Source: Clostridia bacterium
GTDB lineage: Bacteria > Bacillota > Clostridia > Christensenellales > Aristaeellaceae
DNA length: 64,000 nt
Direction of reading: 5' to 3'
Assembly: GCA_017512905.1 (NCBI GenBank)
Contig: JAFWEL010000130.1
Location: forward strand, 124,001 to 188,000
Shown here: in pieces, positions 25,004 through 32,990 of the stretch
How positions within the stretch are numbered: position 1 is the first letter of the stretch
Layout: every line of letters begins with the position of its first letter
Translations under genes and position numbers: made by a program
Notes under the pieces: generated by a model
What the model was told of the DNA's origin: nothing
Databases searched by the model: none
Seen by the model: the letters and a program-made list of their open reading frames with translations, nothing else

Positions 25004-25909
25004 TTACTTGGTGCGGTCCACCATCGCGTCCACCAGCTCGCGGAAGAAGGCCGCCCGGTCCCCGAAGCGCTCAAGCGCCGCCAGTGCCTCACTGTGCAAC
25101 TGCGCCACACGCCGGCGCGTGCCCTCCAGCCCATAAGCGGACACGCAGGTCAGCTTGCCGCTCTGAGCGTCCTTGCCCAGCGTCTTGCCCATGTCCGCCT
25201 GGGTGCCCGTGACGTCCAGCAGATCGTCCGTGGCCTGGAACAGCAGGCCGAAGGCCCGGCCATAGTCGGTGAGCGCCTTCAGGTCCTCCTCATTCGCACC
25301 GGACAGCATCGCCGCGGCCCGAAGGGGATAAATGAACATGCAGGCGGTCTTGCCGTACTGGATGTACGTCAGCGCGTGGTCGTCCGCGATGCCGGAGCGC
25401 TCGCAGTGCAGATCCATGACCTGGCCGCCGATCATCCCGGTGACGCCCGCGCCGGTAGCGATCTCCCTTATGGCCGCGAGATACCGGGCGGCACGCTCAG
25501 GATGGGCGCAGGCATGATTCAGCATCGTCTCGAAGGCTCCGTTCAGCAGGCCGTCCCCGGCCAGAATGGCCTGGCCCACACCGAACACCACATGGTTGGT
25601 GGGTCGGCCCCGGCGGAGGGTGTCGTCATCCATGCCGGGCAGGTCGTCGTGGATCAGGGAATAGGTGTGGATCATCTCCACCGCGCAGGCAAAATCCAGC
25701 GCGTCTTCGGCATCGCCACCCAGCATGTCCACCGCCGCCAGCAGCATGCTCGGCCGCAGGCGCTTTCCGCCCGCTTCAAGGCTGTAGCGCATGGACCGGT
25801 TCAGCAGCCACGGCATTTCCCCGATCTGAAAGCGGTCCTGCGCAACCACGGTGGGAATCTCGTTCAGCCGCCGGTTGACCCGGCTCGCATAATCATTCAG
25901 CGTCATCAT
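25004..25909 (-). CDS. ispA: Polyprenyl (farnesyl/geranyl) diphosphate synthase
   Basis: The 301-residue trans-prenyltransferase has both Asp-rich motifs: IHDDLPGMDDDTLRRGRPT (first DDxxD region, about residue 85) and FQATDDLLD (second). GGKRLRPSML marks the substrate-binding Arg/Lys block. It makes geranyl and farnesyl diphosphate in the MEP pathway and sits between xseB and dxs. Its start overlaps the xseB stop by 4 nt. Product chain length (C15 expected) is inferred from family position. Confidence 0.94.
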   Translation of the reverse strand: MMTLNDYASRVNRRLNEIPTVVAQDRFQIGEMPWLLNRSMRYSLEAGGKRLRPSMLLAAVDMLGGDAEDALDFACAVEMIHTYSLIHDDLPGMDDDTLRRGRPTNHVVFGVGQAILAGDGLLNGAFETMLNHACAHPERAARYLAAIREIATGAGVTGMIGGQVMDLHCERSGIADDHALTYIQYGKTACMFIYPLRAAAMLSGANEEDLKALTDYGRAFGLLFQATDDLLDVTGTQADMGKTLGKDAQSGKLTCVSAYGLEGTRRRVAQLHSEALAALERFGDRAAFFRELVDAMVDRTK

Positions 25910-26127
25910 GGGGCCTCCTCGGTATCCAGTTCACGTTCTCCGGCGTCTGTCAGCACGCGGATTCGCCTGTCGCCCTCGTCCAGCAGCGCGCCGAGGCTGT
26001 TCTTCAGCGCGACGGCTTTTTCATAGGCCTTGAAGGAATCCTCCAGGGACAGCTCCCCGGCCTCCAGGCCCTGCACCAGCGCCTCAAGCTCCCGCATGCC
26101 TTCTTCAAAACTGATCTTCTTTTTCAT
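25906..26127 (-). CDS. xseB: Exodeoxyribonuclease VII small subunit
   Basis: A 73-residue helical protein with the family pattern ISFEEGMRELEALVQGLEAG and LSLEDSFKAYEKA. Several XseB copies coat the XseA subunit and restrain its nuclease activity. It overlaps xseA (upstream) and ispA (downstream) by 4 nt each, so stoichiometry is likely set by translational coupling. Confidence 0.93.
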   Translation of the reverse strand: MKKKISFEEGMRELEALVQGLEAGELSLEDSFKAYEKAVALKNSLGALLDEGDRRIRVLTDAGERELDTEEAP

Positions 26128-27356
26128 CGGTTTTCATCCTCTGTCGTTACCGCGGTGATATTGGCCTTGAGCTCGCCGTCAGCAAAGCAAACCCGCAGCG
26201 GCAAGGTCCCGTCGGCCAGGGCTGCCCGGGGCACGATACGCTCCCCCTGTCGCACGACGGCATAACCCCTGTCCATGACGGAGGCCGGGTCCAGCGCCCG
26301 CAGCGACGCCGCCAGTGCGTCGAGCCGGTGCCGGCAGCGCTCCAGGCGCACGGGCATGGCCGCGGTCAGCCGCCTTTCGACGCCCTCCAGTCGGGCGCGT
26401 CGGGGTTCAATCAGCGTGCGGCCGGGCATCGCCAGCACGGTGGCCGAGCCCAGGCGCTCCAGCGCCATCCGGCGCATCCGCTGTCCGGCGGCTAGCGCTC
26501 CGGCAAGGCGGGACACCATGCCCTCCAGATCCGCTTTCATCTGGTCCAGCCTTGGCACGGTCAGCTCCGCCGCGGCGGAGGGCGTCGGCGCGCGCAGGTC
26601 GGCCACAAAATCCGATATCGTAAAATCCACCTCGTGGCCCACGCAGCTGACCACGGGGATGGGCGACGCGGCGATGGCCCGGGCCACAATCTCCTCGTTG
26701 AAGGCCCAGAGGTCTTCAATGGAGCCGCCGCCACGCCCCACCAGCATGACATCGCAAGCCTTCCCCCGATTCAGGCGATCCATGGCCCGAACGATGTCTT
26801 TCGCCGCGTCCGCTCCCTGCACCAGGCAGGGCGATACGACGATGCCGACGTTGGGGTTGCGCCGCCGGGCGACGTGAATGATGTCCCGTATTGCCGCCCC
26901 GGTCTCAGAGGTCACCACGCCGATCACCTTCGGAAAGGGAGGGATCTCCCGCTTCCGGGCCGGGTCAAACAGTCCCTCGGCCATCAGCTTCTGCTTCAGC
27001 TTTTCAAAGCGGATGTAGAGGTCGCCCTGTCCGGCCTGGCGCATGGCGGTGACATACAGCTGGAAGCTGCCGTTCTGAGGATAGATCGAGGCCGATGCCC
27101 GTACCGTCACACGCATGCCATCGGCGGGCTGGAAATCCAACCCCATGGCATGCTGCCTGAACATCACGCACTGCACCCGGGCGTTTTCATCCTTCAGCGA
27201 GAAGTAGCGATGCCCGCTGTAGTGGTGCTTGTAGCCCGAGATCTCGCCGCTGACCTCAAGACCCCGCAGCAGGGGATCGCCGGCCAGCAGCTTCCGGGCG
27301 TATTCGTTCAGCTCGGAGACGCTCAGCGCTCCGGCGGCATAGGCCTGGCCGGTCAT
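26124..27356 (-). CDS. xseA: Exodeoxyribonuclease VII large subunit
   Basis: The 410-residue protein has an N-terminal OB fold (ALSVSELNEYARKLL and GYKHHYSGHRYFSLKD). The catalytic domain contains GVVTSETGAAIRDI, RGGGSIEDLWAFNEE and PVVSCVGHEVDFTISDFVADLRAPTPSAAAE in family order. ExoVII degrades single-stranded DNA from either end to short oligonucleotides. The gene overlaps nusB upstream and xseB downstream by 4 nt each. Confidence 0.95.
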   Translation of the reverse strand: MTGQAYAAGALSVSELNEYARKLLAGDPLLRGLEVSGEISGYKHHYSGHRYFSLKDENARVQCVMFRQHAMGLDFQPADGMRVTVRASASIYPQNGSFQLYVTAMRQAGQGDLYIRFEKLKQKLMAEGLFDPARKREIPPFPKVIGVVTSETGAAIRDIIHVARRRNPNVGIVVSPCLVQGADAAKDIVRAMDRLNRGKACDVMLVGRGGGSIEDLWAFNEEIVARAIAASPIPVVSCVGHEVDFTISDFVADLRAPTPSAAAELTVPRLDQMKADLEGMVSRLAGALAAGQRMRRMALERLGSATVLAMPGRTLIEPRRARLEGVERRLTAAMPVRLERCRHRLDALAASLRALDPASVMDRGYAVVRQGERIVPRAALADGTLPLRVCFADGELKANITAVTTEDENR

Positions 27357-27775
27357 GCGTCGTCCCGCGGGGCTTCCGCCTCGTCCACGGCGCGCCCCAG
27401 ATTGCCCAGCACCCCGTTGACAAAGCCGCCCGCCTTGTCCGTGGAATACTGGTTGGCCAGCTCGACCGCTTCATTGATCACAACGCCCTTTGGCGTCTCG
27501 CCCAACATCAGTTCATAGGCTCCCAGGCGCAGTATGGCCAGATCGACGCGGGTCACCCGGTCGATCGACCAGCCCTTCAGGAAGGGGGTCAGCCTGGCGT
27601 CGATGGCCTGGACATTGGCCACGACGCCGTCGAACATGCGGTTCATGAAGTCAGCCTCCCGCTCGTTGGGCTTGACCTCCAACAGGTTCAGGCGCGTCTC
27701 CTCGCCGCCATCGCCGCCCATCTCCCACTCATAGATCAGCTTCATCGCATGGGCCCGGGCCATCGTTCTATCCAT
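27353..27775 (-). CDS. nusB: Transcription antitermination factor NusB
   Basis: The 140-residue helical protein has the NusB pattern: ARAHAMKLIYEWEM at the N-terminus, RVDLAILRLGAYEL in the middle, GVVINEAVELANQYS and GGFVNGVLGNLGR at the end. It joins NusE (S10) and boxA RNA in rRNA antitermination. I set the start at ATG 27775 with AGGTATG upstream; the track-long version to 27826 runs into the intergenic hairpin. The operon order amaP-nusB-xseA is standard in Clostridia. Confidence 0.92.
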   Translation of the reverse strand: MDRTMARAHAMKLIYEWEMGGDGGEETRLNLLEVKPNEREADFMNRMFDGVVANVQAIDARLTPFLKGWSIDRVTRVDLAILRLGAYELMLGETPKGVVINEAVELANQYSTDKAGGFVNGVLGNLGRAVDEAEAPRDDA

Positions 27776-27830
27776 AACACATACCTGCCTTTTTCGCGTG
27801 TACTGGAGAAAAACTGTAAAGCGCAATTGT

Positions 27831-27862
27831 TGCGGTGGCGCGTGTCAGCGCCGCCGCAACAG
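27831..27862. other. Intergenic hairpin between amaP and nusB
   Basis: GTTGCGGTGGCGC (27831-27843) pairs with GCGCCGCCGCAAC (27850-27862) over 13 bp with one wobble and a 6-nt loop. There is no T-run next to it, so it may be an mRNA stabiliser or processing site inside the operon, not a strong terminator. Confidence 0.5.
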
Positions 27863-27888
27863 GGTCGTTCATGTATTCTTTACCGCGC

Positions 27889-28755
27889 TCAATCCTCCGG
27901 GAAAGCCGAATTCGGGGACGCGGCTTCGCCCTCGGCCTCACGGGCCTTCATCGCGGCAAAATCCTTGGCGAATTCGGATTCATAGGGCTTGTCCGGGTCA
28001 TAGGAAGCCGCCTTCGGCGCACCGGCAGCCTCCGGTGCGCCGGCGCTGCCGGTCCAGCCCTCCCCGCCCATCTCGATCACGGGCGACTGGGCTGTCGAAG
28101 CCGGCGCCGTCCCGACGGGTTCCGCAGACGGGGTTTCGGTAACAAAGGTCGTCTCCGGCGCATCGGCCTGGGACTTGCTGCGGCCCAGCAGGCGGCGGCG
28201 GGGTGTCTCGCCCTTGACGCCGCTGACGCCGTTGATGGTGACGGACACCGACTGCACCGCCACGCCACAGCTGACCTCCACGAACTGGGCGACGGCCCGC
28301 TGCATGTTGGCGGTGATGGTGGGCACGTGCACGCCGTTGGCGATGGAGGCCGTGATGGCGATGGCAATGGAGTCGTCCAAACCTTCAATATCCACCTTCA
28401 TATCGGTGATGCCGTCGATGCTCCGCACCGACTGGCGCACCATCTGCTCCACGGCGGCCACAGAGACACGCACCTGGCCATGGTTTTCCGGGCCTACGGT
28501 GATAAAGCCCCGCTCGACCCGGCGCTTGCGCCTCACCAGTGTTAAAAACGTCGCGATCGAGAGCACCAGGTACAGCGCCAGCAGCGCGCCGCCGGCGATG
28601 CGCGCGCCCAGATTGCCCAGCGTGCCCTCCACCCGGGAGATCAGATCGGCCTGGAAGTTGGGCACGATCACGCACAGCGCAAAGGCCACACAGATCAAAA
28701 GGGAGTATAACCAGTGTAACAGCAGCAACAGTTTTTTGCCAATCGTCAGTTTCAT
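27889..28755 (-). CDS. amaP: Alkaline-shock response membrane anchor protein AmaP
   Basis: The 288-residue protein starts with two membrane helices (about residues 8-30 and 50-75), followed by a cytoplasmic domain with ITVGPENHGQVRVSVAAVEQ and the FVE.scGv.v..V.V.ing pattern shared with Asp23. This is the AmaP (DUF322-like) arrangement: it anchors Asp23 at the membrane. The C-terminal 80 residues are low-complexity, Ala/Pro/Glu-rich. Its ATG overlaps the asp23 stop by 4 nt, supporting the partnership. Confidence 0.85.
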   Translation of the reverse strand: MKLTIGKKLLLLLHWLYSLLICVAFALCVIVPNFQADLISRVEGTLGNLGARIAGGALLALYLVLSIATFLTLVRRKRRVERGFITVGPENHGQVRVSVAAVEQMVRQSVRSIDGITDMKVDIEGLDDSIAIAITASIANGVHVPTITANMQRAVAQFVEVSCGVAVQSVSVTINGVSGVKGETPRRRLLGRSKSQADAPETTFVTETPSAEPVGTAPASTAQSPVIEMGGEGWTGSAGAPEAAGAPKAASYDPDKPYESEFAKDFAAMKAREAEGEAASPNSAFPED

Positions 28756-29465
28756 GCTTTCACTTCGCCGGCTTCGGAGCCATCCTCCTCCGCCGCGTCC
28801 TCTTCATCGTATTCTTCAGTATCGTCCTCGTCGTCGTAGTATCCGTCCTCCCCGTCGTCCTCAGGTGCTTCCTGCTCCTCGGGAGAATCCCGGTCCTCAT
28901 CGGAATCGGCCGGGACGCCGGCTTCCGCCTCCAGCGCTTCTTCCTCAGACGGCTGCGCCTCCACCGTTTCTTTGGTGCCGGGCGCTTCGGCAAGCTTCCC
29001 TTCCGGCATGCCCTCGGCTTCGACCTCGGCGGTCTTCTCCAGCATCTTGCGGTGCTGCTCGTTCAACTCGGCGTTGGCGCGCTGCTCGCGCTCGAAGCTG
29101 ATGCCAGTCACATGGACATCGACGTTCTTCACATCCAGGCCGCTCATGGTCTCTATGGCCTTCTTCACGTTTTCCTGGATGTTCCGGGCCACGTCGGGGA
29201 TGGGAGAGCCATAGTCAACGGTGATGGTCACGTCCACGGAAACCCTGTTGTCCTCCAAATCTATGCGAACGCCCTTGGTCAGGTTGCGGTTGCTCTTGCG
29301 GGAAAACATGTCTGCCAGACCTGAGGAAGGAGAGATCATGCTGGCGACGCCGTCGACCTCGGTGGCTGCGAGACCGGCGATGGTGGCGACGACTTCCGTG
29401 GCAAAGGAAACCGTGCCGTTGGGATTCTCATTCAGCTTGACATCGGAAGGATAATTATCGCTCAT
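28752..29465 (-). CDS. Asp23/Gls24 family envelope stress protein with acidic tail
   Basis: The 237-residue protein has a typical Asp23 domain in the first 125 residues (NGTVSFATEVVATIAGLAA, EVDGVASM, RIDLEDNRVSVDVTITVDYG and VDVHVTGISFE). A very acidic tail of about 110 residues follows, rich in Glu, Asp and Tyr. Asp23 proteins form membrane-associated networks with AmaP and respond to cell-wall stress. The tail is longer than in Staphylococcus Asp23. The ATG at 29465 has a perfect AAGGAGG 7 nt upstream. Promoter at 29491-29519. Confidence 0.88.
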   Translation of the reverse strand: MSDNYPSDVKLNENPNGTVSFATEVVATIAGLAATEVDGVASMISPSSGLADMFSRKSNRNLTKGVRIDLEDNRVSVDVTITVDYGSPIPDVARNIQENVKKAIETMSGLDVKNVDVHVTGISFEREQRANAELNEQHRKMLEKTAEVEAEGMPEGKLAEAPGTKETVEAQPSEEEALEAEAGVPADSDEDRDSPEEQEAPEDDGEDGYYDDEDDTEEYDEEDAAEEDGSEAGEVKA

Positions 29466-29490
29466 ATTGCATACCTCCTTATACAGAGTC

Positions 29491-29519
29491 ATTATAGCAG
29501 AAAACAAGCCACAGCGCAA
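29491..29519 (-). promoter_or_regulatory. Promoter of the asp23-amaP-nusB-...-recN operon
   Basis: Minus strand TTGCGC (29514-29519), 17-nt spacer, TATAAT (29491-29496), 26 nt before the asp23 ATG. It lies in the short gap after spoIIIAH and would make the housekeeping operon independent of sporulation control. Confidence 0.7.
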
Positions 29520-29529
29520 ATACTTTCGG

Positions 29530-30015
29530 TTATTTTACCGGAATGATTTTCACATTCCCGCCTGTCAGGCCGGTTTCGCGCATGACCAGGTCCAGTATGA
29601 CGGCGCTCTGGGCCGCTGTGACTTCCCCTCCCCGGAGCATCACATTGGCCCCCGCGCCGCTGACGCTCACCAGGACGTCCTCGAAACCCCGGCTCTGAAG
29701 TATGCCCTCGAGGGTGCTTTCCTGGCGGGCGTGCTCCAGCATGTCCAGCAGTTGCTTTCTGGCCAGGGCGACGATCTCCCCGTCGCCGTCGGTCCCGTGG
29801 ATGATGTCGTTCAACTGGGCCTCCTGGCGGGACCGAAGCTGCTCCCGCTCCAGCCGGAAGGCCGCCATCGGATCGGTTTGAATCCGGCTGTAAACCGGGG
29901 CGCTCGCGGCCCTGTTGACTTTTTGCAGCACAATCCGCCGCGTGATCAACGTGTCCGCCGACAGCAGCGCAGCGAGGGCCGCCATCCCCAGAACCCACTT
30001 TGCCTTCCTGTTCAT
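29530..30015 (-). CDS. spoIIIAH: Stage III sporulation protein AH
   Basis: The 161-residue protein has one N-terminal membrane helix (KWVLGMAALAALLSA), then a coiled segment (LEREQLRSRQEAQLNDII), and a C-terminal ring-building domain ending VMRETGLTGGNVKIIPVK. This is SpoIIIAH, the mother-cell partner that binds SpoIIQ across the intermembrane space in the feeding channel. It is somewhat shorter than the 218-residue B. subtilis protein. Start 30015 overlaps the spoIIIAG stop by 4 nt. Confidence 0.9.
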   Translation of the reverse strand: MNRKAKWVLGMAALAALLSADTLITRRIVLQKVNRAASAPVYSRIQTDPMAAFRLEREQLRSRQEAQLNDIIHGTDGDGEIVALARKQLLDMLEHARQESTLEGILQSRGFEDVLVSVSGAGANVMLRGGEVTAAQSAVILDLVMRETGLTGGNVKIIPVK

Positions 30016-30377
30016 GTGCCACCTCCGGAGCCAAAGCCGCTGCCAATGATTTCGATCCTGTCCGGCGACAGTTCCAACAGCGCCGACACCGCCCGTTGCA
30101 AACACAGGTACGTCCGGATGTCGGTCAATCCCTGCGCTACGATCACCGCCCCTGTCACCTCGCCGTCCTTCCCCTGGGCGATCATGGCGCTGACCTTCCC
30201 GACGCCCTCGATCCGCCCCAGTATGCGCTCCACCCGCAATTCCAGCTCGGTGCCCGCCCTGCCGCCATTCCCGCCGAGGTTGAACAGCATCAGCCCCAGC
30301 AATGCCGCCAGCGCCAGGGCGGCGAACCACTCAATCCGGCGCGCGCCGCGGAGCCCCTCCAGAAGCCGCTTCACCAT
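30012..30377 (-). CDS. spoIIIAG: Stage III sporulation protein AG (short form)
   Basis: The 121-residue protein has an N-terminal membrane helix (WFAALALAALLGLMLF) and a compact ring domain with the pattern ELELRVERILGRIEGVGKVS and CLQRAVSALLELSPDRIEII. SpoIIIAG of B. subtilis is about 229 residues; this version keeps the ring-building fold but lacks long loops. It forms part of the SpoIIIA-SpoIIQ channel. The ATG follows AGGAATGGCACCCT. Its 5' side now borders the MITE-like insertion at 30411-30569. Confidence 0.82.
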   Translation of the reverse strand: MVKRLLEGLRGARRIEWFAALALAALLGLMLFNLGGNGGRAGTELELRVERILGRIEGVGKVSAMIAQGKDGEVTGAVIVAQGLTDIRTYLCLQRAVSALLELSPDRIEIIGSGFGSGGGT

Positions 30378-30410
30378 AGGGTGCCATTCCTTTGAAAATC
30401 GTCATAATAA

Positions 30411-30569
30411 TACTAAGTTCAATCCAAAAGTGAACCTATGAGGAGCAGATTATTTGTTCTGCCTAAGTCGAGCGGAGGGAGGCGATGCAGCGCATCGTTG
30501 ACCGCAGCGAGACAACGGCAGGGCGGAAAAGACGCCCGCAGAGGGTTGCATTTTAGATTGAGATTAGTA
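30411..30569. mobile_element. MITE-like insertion with terminal inverted repeats inside the spoIIIA operon
   Basis: The 159-bp element has ends TACTAAGTTCAATCCAAAA (30411-30429) and, on the other strand, TACTAATCTCAATCTAAAA (from 30569), matching at all but three positions. A TAA direct repeat flanks it on both sides (30408-30410 and 30570-30572), as expected for a target-site duplication. The inside is GC-rich, non-coding and partly self-complementary (GCAGA...TCTGC; GCGATGC/GCATCG). It carries no transposase, so it would depend on one elsewhere in the genome. Confidence 0.7.
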
Positions 30570-30734
30570 TAAGCCAATGACCAGCCGCAAGGCGCACAGC
30601 GCCGCCGCCAGGGCGCACAGGGACCGGAATGGACGGGACGCCGCACCCTTTCCGGTCAGCTGCTCCATCGCGGACACCGCCACACAGATGCCGAACAGCC
30701 CCCGCGCAACGCCCTCAATCGCCTGTATCTCCAA
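30564..30734 (-). pseudogene. spoIIIAF: Truncated spoIIIAF (N-terminal membrane part only)
   Basis: The frame in the spoIIIAF position codes for only about 56 residues: two hydrophobic helices (GVARGLFGICVAVSAMEQL and LCALAAALCALRLVIGL) like the first 55 residues of SpoIIIAF. The soluble C-terminal domain of about 130 residues is absent. The last codon and stop (TAC TAA) come from the terminal repeat of the element at 30411-30569, so the reading frame is cut at the insertion point. A TTG start at 30734 with GGAGGG 7 nt upstream fits. It may still make a short membrane protein. The remaining spacer to spoIIIAG is too short to hold the lost domain. Confidence 0.6.
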
Positions 30735-30756
30735 TGATACGCCCTCCGTCTTTCCC

Positions 30757-31851
30757 TCAGAATCCCAGCAGGCCCAGGCCCGCGCCGGCCAGCAGCGCCG
30801 CCAGCAGCACACTGCCCGCGTAAAGCGCCAGCTGGAGCCTCGCGATTTCACCGTACCCGGCGGCGATGCGAACGATCCCCGGGTCCGCCACCGGTTCCAC
30901 GAGGGCGGACACCAGCTTCATGGACAACATATGCGCGCCCAGGCGCAGCGCCGGTGTCACCGCAGCGCACAGCACGATCATCAGTCCGGTGACCCCGACG
31001 GCATTGCGCACCGCCGCCGCGCCCTCCACCAGGGCTCCCGAAGAATCGGCCACGGAACCGCCGATCAGCGGAATCAATCCCCTCAGCGCCTGTCGAACCG
31101 CCTGAACCGACGCGCCGTCCCTAGCCGTGGCCAGGCGTCCCTGCAGGGCCATCATCCCCACGAAGGTGGCGATCAGCAGTCCGACGCCCCAGGTGACCGT
31201 GCCGCAGATCAGCCTGAACAGCCGGTCCAGGCGAAAGCTGTCCGACAGGCTGCCTCCGGCGGCAACAATGGCGGCGACGCCGCACAACGGCAATCCCCAG
31301 GCGATCAGCGCATTCTCGATGCCATCGGCGCAGATGGCCGCGACCGGCGTCAGCGTGGCCGAGGCCGCCGCCCGTCCCGTCAGGCTCAATGCCGACGCGA
31401 CCACCGGCGCGGCGGTATCCGCGATCCTCGCCGCGACGGCCATGCCTTCCCGCGCCACCTCCATCGCCGCCGCGCACTGCTCGCCGAGGCTGAGGACGCA
31501 GGCCAGCCTACACAGCAATACCAGCGGCCCGTCCTCCGCCCCGAGAACCAGCCTCAGCATCAGCGTCACCAGTACCGGCGTCGCCAGCGCCCCAAGCGCC
31601 GGAAGCAGGGCTTTTTTCAATGCGCCGATGAGGCGGCGCAGCGCCTTGCGCGGCAGGTCCCGTCGAACCGTCAGCCGGCCGGACAGAACCTCACCGGCGA
31701 TGCGACGGACATCGGGGCCGTCCAGCGCTTCGGAAAGGGATTCCAGTTCGGAAAAGCCGGTCCGATCCAGCAGCGCCTGAGCTGACGCTTCTCCCTTCGC
31801 CCCGGGGCACAGCACCAGAAGCAGCGCCAGCCACAGCATCAGCCGCTTCAC
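30757..31851 (-). CDS. spoIIIAE: Stage III sporulation protein AE
   Basis: The 364-residue protein starts with a signal-like helix (LMLWLALLLVLC) and then about seven membrane segments with GLIPLIGGSVADSSGALVEG and VGVTGLMIVL, which are typical SpoIIIAE blocks. It is the largest membrane component of the SpoIIIA complex, needed for forespore feeding and sigma-G activity. The start is placed at GTG 31849-31851, overlapping the spoIIIAD stop by 4 nt. The ORF to 31974 runs through spoIIIAD and was rejected. Confidence 0.9.
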   Translation of the reverse strand: MKRLMLWLALLLVLCPGAKGEASAQALLDRTGFSELESLSEALDGPDVRRIAGEVLSGRLTVRRDLPRKALRRLIGALKKALLPALGALATPVLVTLMLRLVLGAEDGPLVLLCRLACVLSLGEQCAAAMEVAREGMAVAARIADTAAPVVASALSLTGRAAASATLTPVAAICADGIENALIAWGLPLCGVAAIVAAGGSLSDSFRLDRLFRLICGTVTWGVGLLIATFVGMMALQGRLATARDGASVQAVRQALRGLIPLIGGSVADSSGALVEGAAAVRNAVGVTGLMIVLCAAVTPALRLGAHMLSMKLVSALVEPVADPGIVRIAAGYGEIARLQLALYAGSVLLAALLAGAGLGLLGF

Positions 31852-32231
31852 GCCAGCGTCCCGGCAATCATCGCCGCGATCTGGGACAGCATCGGCGCGC
31901 AAAGGGCGAGCATGGCCAGCCGCGACGCCAGGGTGATCCGCCCCGCCAGCGCCCGCTCCCCGGCATCCACGCACAGCTGCGACCCGAGCTCGGACACGAC
32001 GCTGATGCCCGCCCCCTTCAGGATCAACCCGGCCACGTCACTGTCACGACCCAGCAGACCCTTAAAACCCTCCAGCCAGTCCCCGGCCCCGGCCATGTCC
32101 GACCAGGCCATGGCCAGCGCCGCGACGCCGCCCGCCAGGGACACCGCCGTAGCCAGCTCGGGGCGCTGCGAGCGCAGGGCGGCACAGATCATCGCCACCG
32201 CGACGCACAGCGCCGTGACCTTCAGCACCAT
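31848..32231 (-). CDS. spoIIIAD: Stage III sporulation protein AD
   Basis: A 127-residue protein with about four hydrophobic helices and the conserved end segment LASRLAMLALCAPMLSQIAA, preceded by CVDAGERALAGRI. Length and pattern match SpoIIIAD, a membrane part of the SpoIIIA complex. It follows spoIIIAC by 16 nt and overlaps spoIIIAE by 4 nt. Confidence 0.9.
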   Translation of the reverse strand: MVLKVTALCVAVAMICAALRSQRPELATAVSLAGGVAALAMAWSDMAGAGDWLEGFKGLLGRDSDVAGLILKGAGISVVSELGSQLCVDAGERALAGRITLASRLAMLALCAPMLSQIAAMIAGTLA

Positions 32232-32247
32232 GGGCCATAACCCTCCC

Positions 32248-32442
32248 TCATATTTGCAGCAGGCTGCGGATGCCGGAGAAGAAATCCGAAATCATCCCCA
32301 CCACCATCATCAGCACCACCACGAGCCCGGAAAGAGTCGCCAGCATGGCGATGTCATCCCTGCCAGCCCGGGTCAGCAGCTGTGAAATGACCGTGACGAT
32401 GATGCCGATGCCCGCGATGCGAAACACAAAATCAATGTCCAT
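32248..32442 (-). CDS. spoIIIAC: Stage III sporulation protein AC
   Basis: A 64-residue two-helix membrane protein: FRIAGIGIIVTVISQLLTRA GRDDIA then a second helix with LSGLVVVLMMVVGMI. The first helix, the GRDD turn and overall length are standard SpoIIIAC. It is expected to form a small membrane ring component with SpoIIIAD. Confidence 0.93.
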   Translation of the reverse strand: MDIDFVFRIAGIGIIVTVISQLLTRAGRDDIAMLATLSGLVVVLMMVVGMISDFFSGIRSLLQI

Positions 32443-32450
32443 GCCCTACC

Positions 32451-32990
32451 TCATATCACAATCAGTGCCAGCATAAGCCCGATCAGGAAGCCCAATGAGA
32501 CGTAGAGCCGGTCCGCCTCCGCCGCCTTTTGAAGGGCCTTGTCCCTGAGCCGGCCGACCGTCTGCAACGATGCGTCAAGCAGCGCTTCCTGCTCCTCCCG
32601 CCCGCTCTGGCCCAGCTGGCCGAACAGCGCGTCCAGGGCGGTGATGTCGTCCGCCGACAGCGCGTCCGCGGGGCCGCCCCGGCGCACGGCGCTTTCCCGG
32701 ACGGCCCGCCAAGCCTCGGCGGCGCTGCAGCCCTGCCGCATGCCCTCCGCCACCCGCTTCAAAACCGCACAGTCCGTCTTTTCCAGCGCAAACTGCACCG
32801 GCTGGAGCATGCCGGTCATGTGAATGCGCAGGGTTTGCAGGTCGGCCGCCAGTGCCGAGAGCACCCGGTATCGTCGCCGTGCCGCGTCCGCCGCCGCCTT
32901 GCCGCAAAGGGTACTGCCCAGCACCACGCAGACCGCCAGCGCTATGCGCGTCTCCAGGCGGCCACCCCCTCTCCCGATCCCCTGTGCCAC
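32451..32990 (-). CDS. spoIIIAB: Stage III sporulation protein AB
   Basis: The protein is up to 179 residues long, with an N-terminal hydrophobic helix (IALAVCVVLGSTLCG), a long helical body (RRRYRVLSALAADLQTLRIH) and a C-terminal membrane helix (YVSLGFLIGLMLALIVI). This is the SpoIIIAB layout, related to type II secretion GspF domains. The start is uncertain: a GTG at 32990 gives a 49-nt overlap with spoIIIAA, while a CTG at 32957 sits behind AGAGGGGG and would give a more usual 16-nt overlap. The stop is 8 nt before spoIIIAC. Confidence 0.85.
   Translation of the reverse strand: MAQGIGRGGGRLETRIALAVCVVLGSTLCGKAAADAARRRYRVLSALAADLQTLRIHMTGMLQPVQFALEKTDCAVLKRVAEGMRQGCSAAEAWRAVRESAVRRGGPADALSADDITALDALFGQLGQSGREEQEALLDASLQTVGRLRDKALQKAAEADRLYVSLGFLIGLMLALIVI

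Noticed and set aside
23108..26026. 972-codon plus-strand frame across dxs and ispA
   Set aside because: Antisense to two genes with full family motifs; the translation is His/Gln/Ala-rich with no domain.
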